Below are positions 1-55,950 of a stretch of 64,000 nt of DNA, piece after piece. Position 1 is the stretch's first letter, and the number at the start of each line of letters is the position of its first letter. The stretch is from Ahaetulla prasina (taxonomy: Eukaryota > Chordata > Lepidosauria > Squamata > Colubridae). The position numbers were made by a program, and so were the translations under genes. The stretch covers positions 33,633,935-33,697,934 of the forward strand of contig NC_080541.1 of assembly GCF_028640845.1 (NCBI RefSeq), read 5' to 3'. The notes beneath the pieces were generated by a model. That model was not told the DNA's origin and searched no databases. It saw only the letters and a program-made list of their open reading frames with translations.

Positions 1-229
1 CCAGATCATCTACAAAACATTTTATAAAACTTAACTAATTCCATATTCTATTTTTATCAACACTTTATATTCCCAAATCAAATAACATTACTACAAGTAC
101 TTCTTCAAAATTGAAACACATACACAATACTTTTTTAAATATATTTTAAAATTTCAGTTATGATTTACCTTTTCCCATAAAAAGAAACTCTTTTCACTTG
201 ATATTGCTGCTTCTTTACTCTCTGTTCTT

Positions 230-1910
230 TTCGTTTAATATCTATTCAAATCAATCTTTGCTCATTTAAATCCCCTACTTTTTCCAGTGTTTCTTCTTCA
301 GCAATTGCCATCCCAACTTTAAATTGTGTGTGCTTTACTTCCTTCTCCCACTTTTTTCCAATCTCTATTTCGCTTCCCATCTTAGCTTCTAGCAGTGGTG
401 GACTTCCAGCCTTTAATACATTAGTATAAAAATTCTTGCTTTAAAAACTATGTTAAGACGATATTTTCCTCCTTTATAATTTACTGTTAGTCCAGCTGGA
501 ACATCCCATCTATACTGCATCTGACGATTTCTAAGTTCAACAACCAAGAAAGTAAACTCCTTTCTAGATCTTAACATTTTAGGAGGAATTTCTTTGAGCA
601 CTAATATCTCTTGTCCTGATATTTGAATTTTATTTTTATAAAATACGTGTAAAATTTCATTCCGAATCCTCCTAGTTGTAAAATAGATAACAACATCTCT
701 TGGTAACTCTCTGTCTGGCAACCCAGGAATTAACACAATAAATTTTTTCAATTTGATTTACAAATTGTGCTGGTTGTTCTCCAAGTATATGTGCAAAAGC
801 ATCTGCAAAAATATCTTTTAGATTCTCGCATTTATTTTCTTTGAAACCTCTCACTCTCAGGGCAAACTCCATCGATCTATATTGCAGCAAAAACAACTCT
901 TCGTCTGCCCTGTTCATCTTTGTCTGGACCTCCTCTATTTTATTTTCCAAATTCACATTAGCTTGATTAATTTCTTCCACTCTTCCATCCAACTGAACCG
1001 TCTAATCAAACAATCTTTGAATTACTGCCACCACATCTTCCCTTACATCCTTATTCCTAGTTTCAATAATGTCTTTTATTTGAGATATTTCCTCTTCAAG
1101 CTCCGTAAATTTTTGATCTATAACAGAGGTTTGAAAGTCTAGAGCTTCTTCTAAAAGACCTTTTAAAAAGACCTTCAAATCTTCTTGTAGCTTTTGCATT
1201 TGAACTGGCAAAATCCCAACACCCTTAATAACACCAAACTTTGTTTGCTTAGAAGCCATTTTTCACTTTAATTTTATACCTAACAGCCGTCTCAGTAAAT
1301 TCAGTAAATCTTCAAATCTTTTCATAAACTCTGTATTTGGGTTAGGTAAATCAATTCTATAGTCCTTCCACTTTTCACTTTAAAATCTCTTCATGTAAAT
1401 GTAAAATCCGGCAAGTTTAAAGAAGACTGAGAGCACAACAATGTTAACAAAGACTTCCTTAAGTTTCACTTTCACACCCTTTTAAGTGCAGGCGCCATTT
1501 CCTTTGTTCTTCTTAAATGCAGTCTGGGAACGGAGTTAAGGTCTGGTACTTGCCATTGCCAGCACTCCTGTCATTGCTCTGTCTGGTTTAATCAAATTAA
1601 ATTTTCATCTTGAAGCAGAGGTGGTCGTGGTGTTTTGTTCTGCTTAAAAGCAGAAATGTCCCGGATCTGGAGCACTGTTGGGCTTTCCAGGAAGCTCTCA
1701 CCCTTCTAGCCCCAGAATTGTTCCTGGGGCTTTTTGGGGAGCTCTACCTCTGCCCAATTGCTCACCTTTCCCTCTTCTCCCGAGGGAAAGGTTTCCGAGC
1801 CACCAGACAGCTGATTTTTGCTGTCTGAACGGCTCTACGCGATCGCGGAGCTGGCAGTCTAAAACGACAGTATTCCAACACCTACGGTGCCACCGGAAGT
1901 CTCAAACTGT
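230..1910 (-). mobile_element. Decayed L1 LINE: ORF1 remnant and probable 5' UTR
   Basis: Three minus-strand segments form one broken L1 ORF1. 1259-1002 starts MASKQTKFGVI with a coiled-coil pattern. 992-about 740 continues the coiled coil (VEEINQANVNLENKIEEVQT). 751-413 holds the RRM/C-terminal part with a TFLVVELRNRQM-like strand. A frame change near 418 then continues to about 246. An in-frame stop near 1003 and two or more frameshifts show it is dead. 1260-1910 has GC-rich sequence that fits an L1 5' UTR. ORF2 is not visible. Confidence 0.75.
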
Positions 1911-2030
1911 ATAGATTTCAAGTCCCAGAATTCCTCATGTTGGCTGGGGAATTGTGGGAGTTGAAGTCCACATATAGTATCTCAAAGTTGCCATGTTTGA
2001 GAAACATTGGTTTACCACATAGTTTTTACA
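1911..2030. repeat. Degraded hAT-type palindromic MITE
   Basis: The shared core of this squamate MITE (GGGAATTGTGGGAGTTGAAGT, followed by CAAAGTTGCCA and TTGAGAAACA) is present, but the ends and target duplication are lost. Confidence 0.5.
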
Positions 2031-2439
2031 CTGTAACAACTTAAAAACACCTGGTATAAATTCTAGCTTATCTCCTACCTCAGGTGTTTTGAATACAAAG
2101 CTTTCAGAAAGGTGTTGATATATTAATTCAAATAGAATTATCTTTTATCAGGAAGCTTGGTCTGTTTCTACCCTGTATTAATCCTCATCTGGTTTATGGT
2201 GTTTCTCTAAGGCATTTAGCCTCCTCCTGTAGTTGGTTTAACCTATTTTAATTTTAAATTTGTTTGGTTCTACTTTAGCCAGTTGCCAACAGACCAAAAG
2301 CAATAGCAGGGGCATTTAGGCTTATGTAAATAGCAATTTGCAGCACTCTTTTTTTGGATTACAATTTAGAAGTATTATTTGCATATTGCTCCCAACAATC
2401 TGGGTCCTCATTTTATCAACCTCTGAAGGATGGAAGGCT

Positions 2440-2625
2440 AAGTCAACTTTCAGCCCTGCCCCTGTCAAGAAGTTGTAAATACTCCAACACTGGAAATTTT
2501 TAAGAAAATGTTGGATAGCCATTTGTCTGAAATGATGTAGGGTTTCCTGCCTGGGCAGGGGGTTGGACTAGAAGACCTCCAAGGTTTCTTCCAACTCTGA
2601 TATTATTATTATTATTATTAAGATC
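2440..2625 (+). mobile_element. CR1 LINE 3' end with (ATT)n tail
   Basis: The end GGTTGGACTAGAAGACCTCC, then TTCCAACTCTGATATTATT, is the usual CR1 3' terminus of sauropsids. Confidence 0.7.
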
Positions 2626-2739
2626 AAATTCCAGGCTTCATTGGCAGAGTTTGCCTGAATCAGGGCTATCAAACCTGTGGCCTCCAGGATTTTGGACTTG
2701 TTTCTCATATATGGGACAAATAAATAAATAAATACTCGT

Positions 2740-3305
2740 TGCTCCCATGTAACACCACTCCTGCGCAGTCTGCACTGGCTTCCTGTGGTCTTCCGGGTGT
2801 GCTTTAAGTTTTTGGTTACCACCTTTAAAGCGCTCCATGGCTTAGGACCCGGGTACTTACGGGACCGCCTGCTGTTACCGTTTGCCTCCCACCGACCCGT
2901 ACGCTCTCACAGAGAGGGCCTTCTCAGGGTGCCATCCGCCAAACATGTCGGCTGGCGGCCCCCAGGGGCAGGGCCTTCTCTGTGGGAGCTCCCACGCTCT
3001 GGAACGAGCTTCCCCCTGGTTTACGTCAAGTGCCTGATCTTCGGACCTTTCGCCGTGAGCTGAAAACGCACTTATTTATTCAAGCGGGACTGGCCTAAAA
3101 TTTTATAAAATTTTATTGGGGTTATTTATATTTTAATATTTTAATTCGTTTTAAATTTGGCCACCTTATAATATGTTTGTTTTAATTTCTTTTAATATTT
3201 ATACTGTGATTTTTTACTTGGCTGTACACCGCCCTGAGTCCTTCGGGAGAAGGGCGGTATAAAAATTGAATAAAATAAAATAAAATAAATAAAATAAATA
3301 AATAG
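2740..3305 (+). mobile_element. CR1/L2-group LINE 3' end
   Basis: The frame 2785-3063 reads FKALHGLGPGYLRDRLL and SHREGLLRVPSA, typical of the C-terminal reverse-transcriptase region of CR1/L2-group LINEs. It is broken near its end. A 3' UTR hairpin (CACCGCCCTGAG... GGGCGGTAT) leads into an (AATAA)n tail. Confidence 0.7.
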
Positions 3306-5679
3306 GTATGGACATTTATTGACCCAAAGTGATGATTTTAAGATGGCATACAAAATTGTCATTAGTAGCAGCTCCAATCCTCAGGCCTGCCTTTTGTAAA
3401 TGATACTGTTGGATTATGTTGTAAATGAAATGTTGGAGTATGACTCCCATAATGTCTACATTGCCATGTCGGTTAGAAATTATGGAAACTTTTGTCCAAC
3501 ATATGTACATGACACTAGGTCAGGAAAAGCATCTTAGGTTCCATAGTGTTTTAATGACAATATTTTCCCTTCATTTTTAACTGGCGAAAGTCATAGGTGC
3601 TTCATCTATCTGTTATGTACACATAGTATCTAGAGCTAACTCTTATGTACAGTTACTGTTACGTGTGTGTATGTTTGGTATATCCACCTGTTTGTTTTAC
3701 CAGGGTTTAACTGAACCCACAGGGAAGATAATTGTAAGCATTTTCTGGTGGTGTTTAACAACATGTCTCCCATACAAACAGGTTTCTTCACTTGGTACAG
3801 AGATATTATCAGTGGCTGTGAAACGGCTGGAATGTTTAGTGCATTGAGGATATATATGGTATCTCTGTTTTTAAGTACTTTTTCTAACTGTAATGGCTTT
3901 TTTGCATGAAAGCAAGAAGGCTGGAATCTATGAAATCAGTTTGTAGGTCAGACTTAACTCAAGCTCATTAGCTTGAATGCAACAGATGCAGATATTGTAA
4001 TATACTGACAACAGAATGCTCTTATTGCAGCAAATTATCTACCCCTAATTGTACTCTTCTACCTTGTTCAACTACATTCTTGGGATATTTTCCCCACCCT
4101 TATGCATTTTTTTAAAAAAATGGAGAGACTACCATATAAATTCCAATTACAGTATTATAAGAACCACTATTTTATTGGCTGAATCTCTCTCCCCTCCACA
4201 ATTCTTCTGCACCATGTTGTATAAATATTACTAAAACAGCAACCACTGAGTGATCCACACACAGCTGCTTGTGTAGGTCATTTTTTTGTTGTTGCTCTTA
4301 ATAATCAGGGATTTATTCAGTTTTCTTACTGACAGTCTACTCTGTCTTCTCCTTGATTCTCTGGATTATATTTTTACATTATAAATGCCTTCAAAATGAA
4401 GATTTAAGAAAAAGTGTATACAGGTTTCTCTCTAAAATACCATGTACATGGACATTGCTCTCTATATAACAACAGTAATTCAATTCTGAAAATTAGTTCA
4501 TGTTTTTCTTACAGATGCATATATCCATACACATTGAGACACTCATATCACTCTTCTGTTTTTAAAGAGGCACATCTGTGATACTAAAAATAGTGGCTTG
4601 TCATCACCTTGGCAATTTTAGGCTCTATAAGAAGCTATCCCCATGGTAACCATACAGTTGTTGAATCATTTATTATTTGCAGGAGAAAACCATAATAGTA
4701 CTGACAATTTTCAACTCCAGAGCATCTTAAGAGTACATCTTTTTCCTGTATGCGCGGCTTCAGATCATTAATATTTATCAAAAGGCCCCAGCTCTTAAGC
4801 TGCTTTCAATCTGATGTGTAGAACCAGCATGGCATTTTAATGCATAGGACGGGAAGGATTTGAAAGTATACTTGCAGCACACACACTATAAGAATTACTG
4901 TTTTTGTTCTAAAAAGACATTATATTGCAAAAACTCTGCTGTAGAGCTGAACAATTTCAACTAGTCTTTCCCACAAAGCCAAATTGCTTTTTATTCCGTT
5001 GATGGCTTTCTATATAATGCAACTAAATTCTTCCAAATATAAATTTAAACTGGGGTAAGCAGTTTTCTTGCACACTTTTTTCGTATTCATTTGTTATATA
5101 AGAGAGATTGTTTTCTGTTACAGAGTAATTTTCCTCTTGGTGGTTGCCAGTATTTCCAGACAAGGCTATTTATTTAGTCAAGTCCAGAAAGTCCAAGAGA
5201 GGACTCTTTAAATTTACCTTTAAATGTGGTAAATTAATTCCCACCAGTACATATATATATATATATCAATGGCATTAGGTTGGGGAAACAATGTCCCTTC
5301 TTTTATGGCCAATATGGAAATACAGCTTAATAAAAACAGCCTTTAGGCTGGGTAACTGTTGAGGGCTGGTTGATAAAGCTAGCCTACAAACAGAGCCAAA
5401 GAAATTGGAACAAAGCAGCAGGGGAATTAGATCTAGGCTGAATGCTAAGCACGCCATCTTCTGGGCTGCCTGAATCCTCCGAATACAAATCTGGTTATAG
5501 GATCGCTTATTGTTTCCTGCAGACAAAGGCAACTACCTGAAACTAAGAAAAAACAAAACAGTACTGATGTCCAGAGAATTTCACCCAGTCTTTCCTTCCT
5601 TGTGTTAACTCACATCAAGGCACTCACTTCCAGATAAGAGTGCCTCTGGTAGTCCTTTTCCAAGGAACACATTTTATTA
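3306..5679. other. Mostly unique AT-rich sequence downstream of ESRP1
   Basis: No exon or clear mobile element was recognised. It contains a (TA)n tract at about 5252-5267 and CCATGGTAACC at about 4641-4651, half of an RFX X-box type motif. The stretch about 4560-4870 looks repeat-free. Confidence 0.45.
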
Positions 5680-5687
5680 AACAGCAT

Positions 5688-6099
5688 CAGGGGTGGGCTG
5701 CTGGGGGTTTGCAGGGGTTCGGGAAAACCTCTAGCTAAGATTCTGTGCAGTTCAGAGAACCCCCAAATCCCACTCCTGGCTGGCCCCGCTCACCCCGCAC
5801 CTCCCAGGAGTCCCCAGGTGGCCCGTTTTGGATGCAGGTAAGTGCAGGGCACGCGCAGAGGCTCAGGGAGGTCAAAAAACGGGCCTACCAGAAGTTTGGG
5901 AAGGCTGGAAATTTTTCTGGCCTCCAGAGGACCGCTGGAGCCTGCAGAGGCCATTTTTCATTCTCCCGGAGGCTGGAGAAAAGCCTCCGGAGCCCAGGGA
6001 GGGTAAAAATGTCCCCCCTCCACTGTAGTGTAGGAGGTCCATGCCCACCCAGCAACCAGGCAGAGAACCCCTTTCTAAAAATTTTGAAGCCCACCCTTG
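5688..6099. mobile_element. hAT-type non-autonomous element with perfect 8-bp TSD
   Basis: It starts CAGGGGTGGGC and ends GCCCACCCTTG, and is flanked by AACAGCAT at 5680-5687 and 6100-6107. An 8-bp target duplication with CAG...CTG-type ends is the hAT superfamily signature. A related copy lies at 21493-21926. The open frames inside are incidental. Confidence 0.85.
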
Positions 6100-6950
6100 A
6101 ACAGCATATGTTTACATGGTTCTCCTACAATTTTGAGGTTTTCTGTGTGTTGTCCTTTTTCTCAGAGATGCTAAGTTGTATGTAGTACAATTTCCATACA
6201 TAAAGCATACATTCTTGTGATTGTAAGCAAGAGGAACTGATGATCTGGAGCCCAGGCAGAAACAATTCTCTGTTATTGAGAATCTGGTCTAGAACTTATG
6301 AAGGAAAGGCTGAGATCAGATGAGGGACAGGTTAGGAATTTGATTTTGAGCTCCCTCTTCTGGAATGGCCCAGAATTAATGTCCATTATCCCAGTAGTGA
6401 GCAAGAATCCATGCCATCCTTTTTGGCAAAGAGGGTCTTTGCTCATAGGGAAAACAGAAGTTGTGACCTATTTCTTACGGGGAAAAAAAACTCCCCTCTC
6501 TAGATTAAAATTGGAAATGTTCCTAAAGCTGATGCAATAAAAGATATCATGAAATACAGTAAATCACTTGGACTGGTGACAATGGAAAAGGTGTGGATCT
6601 GGGCTCTATTCCTGATGACCACAGATACATCAGCAGCAATGCATGAGGGGTTGATTGTTGTACCCTGTTTGTGCATCCTTGGGATTCCCTCTGGTGGCTT
6701 TCTGTCCAAGTACTAACTACAGTAATCTTAACCAAAGAGCTGAAGAAGCTTCTTGGATGAAAAGCGAAATGGCTTCAAAAAAAAAAACAAAAAACAGAAA
6801 GTCCAGTTGAAAAAAGCACCTTTGGGATAGTCTTAACCATGTTTCACTTTCTGAGATCAGCCAAGGTCAGTTTGATGCTGCCACCTAGATGATAAAGATG
6901 ACAGTTAAGAAAATAAAGTGTCTTATAGAATTTTGAAGAGTCATAATTTT
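6100..6950. other. Unique sequence plus PLE-like fragment
   Basis: No exon was recognised. About 6735-6830 (GAAGAAGCTTCTTGGATGAA then AAGCGAAATGGCTTC) resembles the 3'-region modules with a GAAACGT core often linked to Penelope-like elements. Family assignment is uncertain. Confidence 0.35.
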
Positions 6951-6953
6951 GAA

Positions 6954-7684
6954 TGGTTAGTTGATGGATAGGTTTGATGACAAAAAATGATGACATGTCA
7001 TCAAAGAAGCAAGCAAAGAATGTTCTTTCTGCGCCAACTCAGAAAGCTCAAACTGCCCAAGAAGCTGCTGATCCAGTTCTACAGAGAAATTATTGAGTCT
7101 GTCATCTGCACCTCTAGAATTGTCTGATTTAGTTCTGCAACCCAACAAGACAGACACAGACTTCAGAGGATAATTAGAACTGCAGAAAAAACAATTGCTA
7201 CCAACCTGCCTTCCACTGAGGACCTGTATATTGCACGAGTCAAAAAAGAGGGCTGAGAAAATCTTTACAGACCCCACACATCCTGGACATAAACTGTTTC
7301 AGCTCCTACCCTCAAAATGATGATATAGAGCACTGCACACCAGAACAGCTAGACACAAGAATGCCTTCACTCTGCTAAACAATTCCCTCAACACTTGTCA
7401 AACTATTTACTAAGTCTGCACTACTATTAATCTTCTCATCGTTCCCATCACCCATCTTCTTCCACTTATGACTGTATGACTGTAACTTTGTTGCTTGTAT
7501 CCTTACAATTTATATTGTTTCCTGATTGCTTATTTGTACCCTATAACTATCATTAAGCGTTGTACCTTATGATTCTTGATGAACTTATCTTTTCTTTTAT
7601 GTACACTGAGAGCATATGCACCAAGACAAATTCCTTGTGTGTCCAATCACACTTGGCCAATAAAAAATTCTATTCTATTCTATG
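6954..7684 (+). mobile_element. Snake CR1-like LINE (Snake1/L3 type), 5'-truncated
   Basis: The reverse-transcriptase end is recognisable across frame breaks (FLRQLRKLKLPKKLLIQFYR-like, then ESVICTS). It shares its 3' UTR with the copies at 41511 and 50150 and ends GGCCAATAAAAAATTCTATT with the start of the (ATTCT)n tail. Confidence 0.8.
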
Positions 7685-9110
7685 TTGTAGGGGGAAAAGA
7701 TATACAGTTCTCAATTTTTCTTAAAACAGGTTCAACTTAGGTTTTTGGGGAGGAAAAAAACCCAACTTGAAAGACCAACTGTTTATTTACCCACCCTACC
7801 TGCCCATGTACAGAATTCAAGAATTCAGTAAACTGATTTAAAACAGTTTAATATTTGTGGAAGACAAAACTGTAATGTGAGTCAAAGAGCATAACATTCA
7901 TTCATCAGGTCTGAACAGAATCCAGCAAGACCAATTCCAATCAATCTTTACAACAGTGACATAGCCCCTGTATGTTTTGGATACAAAAACTGTGTGGTTT
8001 TGATAATTCATCAGGATACCAGCAGAAAAATTGATGTAAAACATTATAATCAGAATTTCCATATCCCAGCCCCTTACAGTGTAGTGATCTCTACATTTTA
8101 CAGCACACATTTTAATTCCTTCCTCCACAGGAAAGACAATGGTGAGGAGAAACTTTCTAACTGTCCAGGTTTAATTTGATACTAATATTTATAAGTTATA
8201 TATTGGCTTCTGGAAACAGAATTGTTGAAAGATTTGTACACCATTAATAACTTCTCCTCTGTTAGATTATCTGACTAGAGGAATTTAAATATACAGTAGT
8301 CACGTGCAATATACAAATTTTTGGAGCATTACATTATATATATTTATATATTTATAAGCTATATTTTACAAAATGATACACCATTCTCTCCCCTCCCCAC
8401 TCCATACTGCATTTTACACTGACAAGTAAACCTGCCTAGAACCTGAAAAATATTGTTAAACAAATAAATATACACGAATCAAGGTGTTTACACACCCAAG
8501 TACACATACATCGGCATATATACACACACATACAATTGCAACATACATACAGAAACAACCACCCCACAATGGCATAACTCTGAAGGTTTTCAGACCTTTT
8601 TGTTTTATTTTAAAAATGTGCATGAAACTAGAAAAGTTGGTTTGCCATGATGTGCTGTATCAACAAATGTTAGGAGTGCCTTAACCTCGGTAGGATACTT
8701 TTAGTGATCACAGATAAATGTAATTTTTGGATATAGATACCTAGAAATATTCTTCCCTTGTGAATTTGGCAGTTGTGATTTCCGGTAGTGTTTTTATGTG
8801 GTCCCCACGGCTTTCAGTGGAAAGTATAGAATGAGAGACGGAGAAAGGCTATTTCTGGGGTGACATGTATGCTTTTTCTGGGATGACATTTGGTTATTTT
8901 AAAAAACCCACACAATTTCCTGACATCAGCAGATATCCAAGATGGTGTAGATGCTGTCTTGAAAGATTGCAGCCATGTAGAATTTGGAGCCTGCTCAGCG
9001 GGATTTCCATTTTGTTCAGTGAAGTTGTATAGGATGTGAACTGGAGCCTATAAGAAATGCAAAAGGACTGGATCATGTCATTCGTATGGTTACATATAGT
9101 ACATATAAGC
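7685..9110. other. Low-repeat AT-rich block, candidate ESRP1 3' UTR exon
   Basis: Few repeats are visible. On the minus strand an AATAAA (plus-strand tttatt at about 7783) could be a poly(A) signal. ESRP1 exon 15 has a downstream donor, so a separate terminal exon is expected; no acceptor was fixed here. Confidence 0.3.
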
Positions 9111-10079
9111 CAGGGGTGAAATGCTCCTGGTTCAGACTGGCTCGCGCAATCCGGTAGCGAAGGCGGCTGCTGGTTCGGAGGACCAGTAGCAAAAATCCCT
9201 GGCCCCGCCCCCCTGCCTCTGCTGAGCTGCACCATCAGCAGAGGCTTTTTTTTTTACTTTTAAAAGCAGGTTTTTCTTTAGCTGAAACATGCCTTTAAAA
9301 GTAAAAAAAAAGCCTTTGAGGATCCCGCCCCTCAGCTGAGATCGGCAGAGCCTTTAAACTTTAAAAAAAATTTTTTTTAAGGCTCCTCTGGTGATCTCAC
9401 CTGAGTTCCTCATCAGCAGAACCTTAAAAAACATGTTTTCTGTAGAAAGCATGTAGAAAACCTCCTTTTAAGAGATTCTAAGGCACTTACCTGATTACTG
9501 ATTGACTGCATGGCTTTTTTCCCAGCCCGAAAGCCCCAGTTTCACTTTCAGCACCAGACAGAACTAATCTAAACTTAGCTAATCTATTTCATCACTGAGC
9601 AACTAATGGTGGCTGGCTCTGCTGGCTGAGGAACTCTGGGAATTGAAGTCCACAAACCTTAATAATAAAATATTTGTGAAGCTTTCTGAGATTTGGTGTG
9701 TTTCTGTAGTGTTTCACTCTAACTACACAAACACAGAAAATCTCAGAAAGCGGTATGTGGTATTTTGTGTGTGTGTGTATGTGTCAGTTGTGTTGTGTTG
9801 TGTGTGTGTGTAAAGTGTGAAAGTTGGTTTTTGAGTTTTTTGTGGCTGTGTGAAGTGTGAAGTACAGCTGCTTTTACATTGTGTGTGAGTCAGTTGTGGT
9901 GTGTGTGTGTAAAGTGTAAAAGTTGGTTTTTGGTACCTCTTATTGTTTTGTATACGTTATTATTTTTATTATTTATTGTTATTGGCCACGCCCACCCAGT
10001 CATCTGACCACTAAGCCACGCCCACCAATTAAGCCACGCCCACAGAACCGGTAGGGAAAATTTTTAGATTTCACCCCTG
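9111..10079. mobile_element. Long hAT-type non-autonomous element (CAGGGGTGAAAT family)
   Basis: It starts CAGGGGTGAAATGC and ends GATTTCACCCCTG, flanked by ATATAAGC (9103-9110) and ATGTAAGC (10080-10087), 7 of 8 identical. It contains internal (TG)-rich tracts and CCACGCCCACC motifs. Relatives lie at 12673-13174, 18010-18135 (end only) and 61457-61701. Confidence 0.8.
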
Positions 10080-10129
10080 ATGTAAGCCTTGACCTACAAC
10101 CACTCAAAATGACAACAGCACTGAAAAAA

Positions 10130-10517
10130 GTAACTACCCGTATATACTCGAGTATAAGCCGACCCGAATATAAGCCGAGGCACCCAATTTTACCACAAAA
10201 AACTGGGAAAAACTATTGACTCGAGTATAAGCCTAGGGTGGGAAATGAGGCAGCTACTGGTCAATGTAAAAAATAAAGATAGAGCCAAGTAAAATAACAT
10301 GAATATTTATTTGAACGAAAAACAATAAAAGTGCAAAAGTGCAAAATGTTCGGCGCTCATTTTTATTATGCAGCGCCCCCTGCTGGACATCTATCAAAAA
10401 TACAGTATCTTTTAAAAGTACATCGAGACGTAGACTCGAGTATAAGCCGAGGGGGGCCGCTTTTCAGCACAAAAAACGTGCTGAAAAACTCGGCTTATAC
10501 TCGAGTATATACGGTAG
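10130..10517. mobile_element. Terminal-inverted-repeat MITE (TATACTCGAGTATAAGCCGA family)
   Basis: The left end CCGTATATACTCGAGTATAA is mirrored by the right end TTATACTCGAGTATATACGG. Internal CTCGAGTATAAGCC copies repeat the motif. It is a non-autonomous DNA transposon common in squamates; the superfamily is not certain. Confidence 0.75.
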
Positions 10518-10539
10518 TTCTCGAACATATGACTGTTGT

Positions 10540-11110
10540 AGCATTCCCCATTGTCAAAATTGGAATACTTGGCAACCAGCCTTTATTTATGATGGTTGCA
10601 GTGTCCCAGAGTCATGGAAGTGCCATTTGCAACTTTCTCAGCTGGCTCCTAAGGAGCATAGTCAATAGGGGAAGTCAGACTCCCTTAATATCTGCACGCT
10701 TCACTTAACAACTGCAGTGGTTCACTTAACAACTGGGGCAAAAGTTATAAAATTGGGTGTGTGACTCACTTAACAATAGCCTTGCTTAATAACAGAAATT
10801 CGGACCCCAATTGTGGTTGTAAGTTGAGAACCATCTATATTTTGACTTACTTATAACCTACCAGCTCATGACCCACCCCTGAACTCTTTCTCCTTGTGCA
10901 AGTACAGGTGGTCCTTGACTTAGGACCACAACTGAGCCCAACATTTCTGTTGCTAAGACATTTGTTATGAATTTTGCCCCATTTTACAACCTTTCTTGCC
11001 ATGGTTGTTAAGTGAATTATTGCAGTTGTTAAGCTGGAAACGTAGCTGTTCAGTGAATCTGGCTGCCCCATTGGTTTTGCTCCTCAGAAGGTCGCAAAAG
11101 GGGATCACAT
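10540..11110. mobile_element. Two adjoining copies of the TAGTCCTCGACTTA MITE family
   Basis: The minus-oriented copy (about 10540-10840) has CACTTAACAACTGCAGTGG and ends GTTGTAAGTTGAGAACC. A plus-oriented partial copy (about 10905-11110) starts ACAGGTGGTCCTTGACTTAG. Full-length relatives lie at 42748 and 44072. Confidence 0.7.
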
Positions 11111-11609
11111 AATCACAACTCTACATTCGTCTGCCTCCCGCTGTCTTGGTCTGGGCAGGCAGCTATCACTGATTTAAATGTAGATATACCAAAACATGGA
11201 TACAGACTGCGGACTAAGGAATTTTTCCTTGGTCACAATTAACAACGCACTACACTAGACTTAAATAGTTATAACTTAGATATCCTCTGAACCTGCTCAG
11301 GCTCCTGATGGTTGGAGGAAGATTATGGGTTCCAGAGTCACTTTGAACCCCAAGAAGTAGCACATACATTAAAAAAATAAATGCAACCCAGATGAGGATC
11401 TCATCGGAAAATGTCATCACTGGTGGATATAATCGGAGCTGAGTCTTTTTGCCTATCTCTCCCACTTTTTCTTGCCTAATGGTAATTTCCAGGATCAGAG
11501 GGAACATATCTGTGGGGGTTTCCCAAAGACATCTGGCTGACTAGAACAGGAAGTCAGATGTTGAATTTTGACATATGTGGGACCTTATGCCCACTAAAGA
11601 CTAAACTAT

Positions 11610-11967
11610 AGCCAATGATAAAGACGTTGAGCTTGTCGATCAAAAGGTCGGCAGCTCAGAGGTTTGAATCCCTAATGCTGCCGTGTAACGGGGTTGAGCT
11701 CCCGTTATTTGTCCCAGCTTCTGCCAACCTAGCAGTTTCGAAAGCACATAAAAATGCAAGTAGAAAAAATAGGGACCACCTTTGGTGGGAAGGTAACAGA
11801 GTTCCGTGCGCCTTTGGCGTTGAGTCATGCCGGCCACATGACCACGGAGACGTCTTCGGACAGCGCTGGCTCTTCGGCTTTGAAACGGAGATGAGCACCG
11901 CCCCCTAGAGTCGGCAACGACTAGCACGTATGTGCGAGGGAAATCTTTACCTTTTACCTTTTTAAAG
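11610..11967 (+). mobile_element. Sauria-type SINE
   Basis: A tRNA-related head (box-B-like GAGGTTTGAATCCC) is followed by the Sauria SINE body (CCAACCTAGCAGTTTCGAAA, ATGCCGGCCACATGACC) and a BovB-like 3' end with ACCTTTTACCTTT tail. Other copies: 19950-20305 (minus) and 57190-57535. Confidence 0.88.
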
Positions 11968-12237
11968 GATTATTTTGGAACCTCATAATCTGAAGATGCA
12001 CGTGAATGCAAAAAAGACAGCATGGAGCAGCCAATCCTTGGCCAGTAAACCAAAATGACACCGGGAAGTGGGGTGGGAAGTAAAGGGAGGACAGATTTTG
12101 GGAGTCAGGAGAATGGTAAGGATTAGATGGGAGAAGGGAGAGAATCTACATCCAGAAAAGCTGTTAGGAAGTTTCAGAAAAAAAACTGACAGAAAAAACA
12201 GACTTACTTTTTAAAGAAAATTTAACTGCTTGGACCT

Positions 12238-55432
<43,195 letters not shown>

Positions 55433-55950
55433 GCTGAGGGCGGAGGAGAAAGAAGCCCCCCGAAATTGGGGTGGAGAAAAGGGAAAGACAAACAACACCC
55501 CCACGCACTTCACCAAACTTTGCAAAAGAAGGAAACCTCCCCGCAAAAACCAGCCAGCCGCTATTTCGGAGCCCAATTTATAGTGTAAGGAAGGAAGGAA
55601 AAAGAAGGAAGGAAGGAAAGCGCCCCCTCCCTGGCCCCCACCTCCAGCCACCAAAGCCCTGCTTTCCCGTTCTGGTCCTTCTTTTAGGAGAGAGACGCAG
55701 GCCCCGTGTGGCTTTCGGAGGGGGGGGGCCGAGAAACTTAATTACATGGGAGCCAATTCCGAAGCATAAGTTCGGCTACACCCCTCGGAAGCGCGCAATG
55801 GCTGCGGGCTTGGCTGTTTAGGGAGGTGGCTCTACCTGCCCACTCCTCCCTCCCCACGTGGTGCAGGTAAGACCGAGCGGGCTGGAGACACCTGAGGGAA
55901 CCCGCCCATTGGCTCTTTCCCATTGGGACGTGGCAATAAGAGGGGACGGA

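Noticed and set aside
4560..4870. Conserved non-coding enhancer with an RFX-like CCATGGTAACC motif
   Set aside because: Only one half-motif is seen and conservation cannot be judged from one sequence.
11640..11700. tRNA gene
   Set aside because: The tRNA-like promoter boxes belong to a Sauria-type SINE; no full cloverleaf is present.
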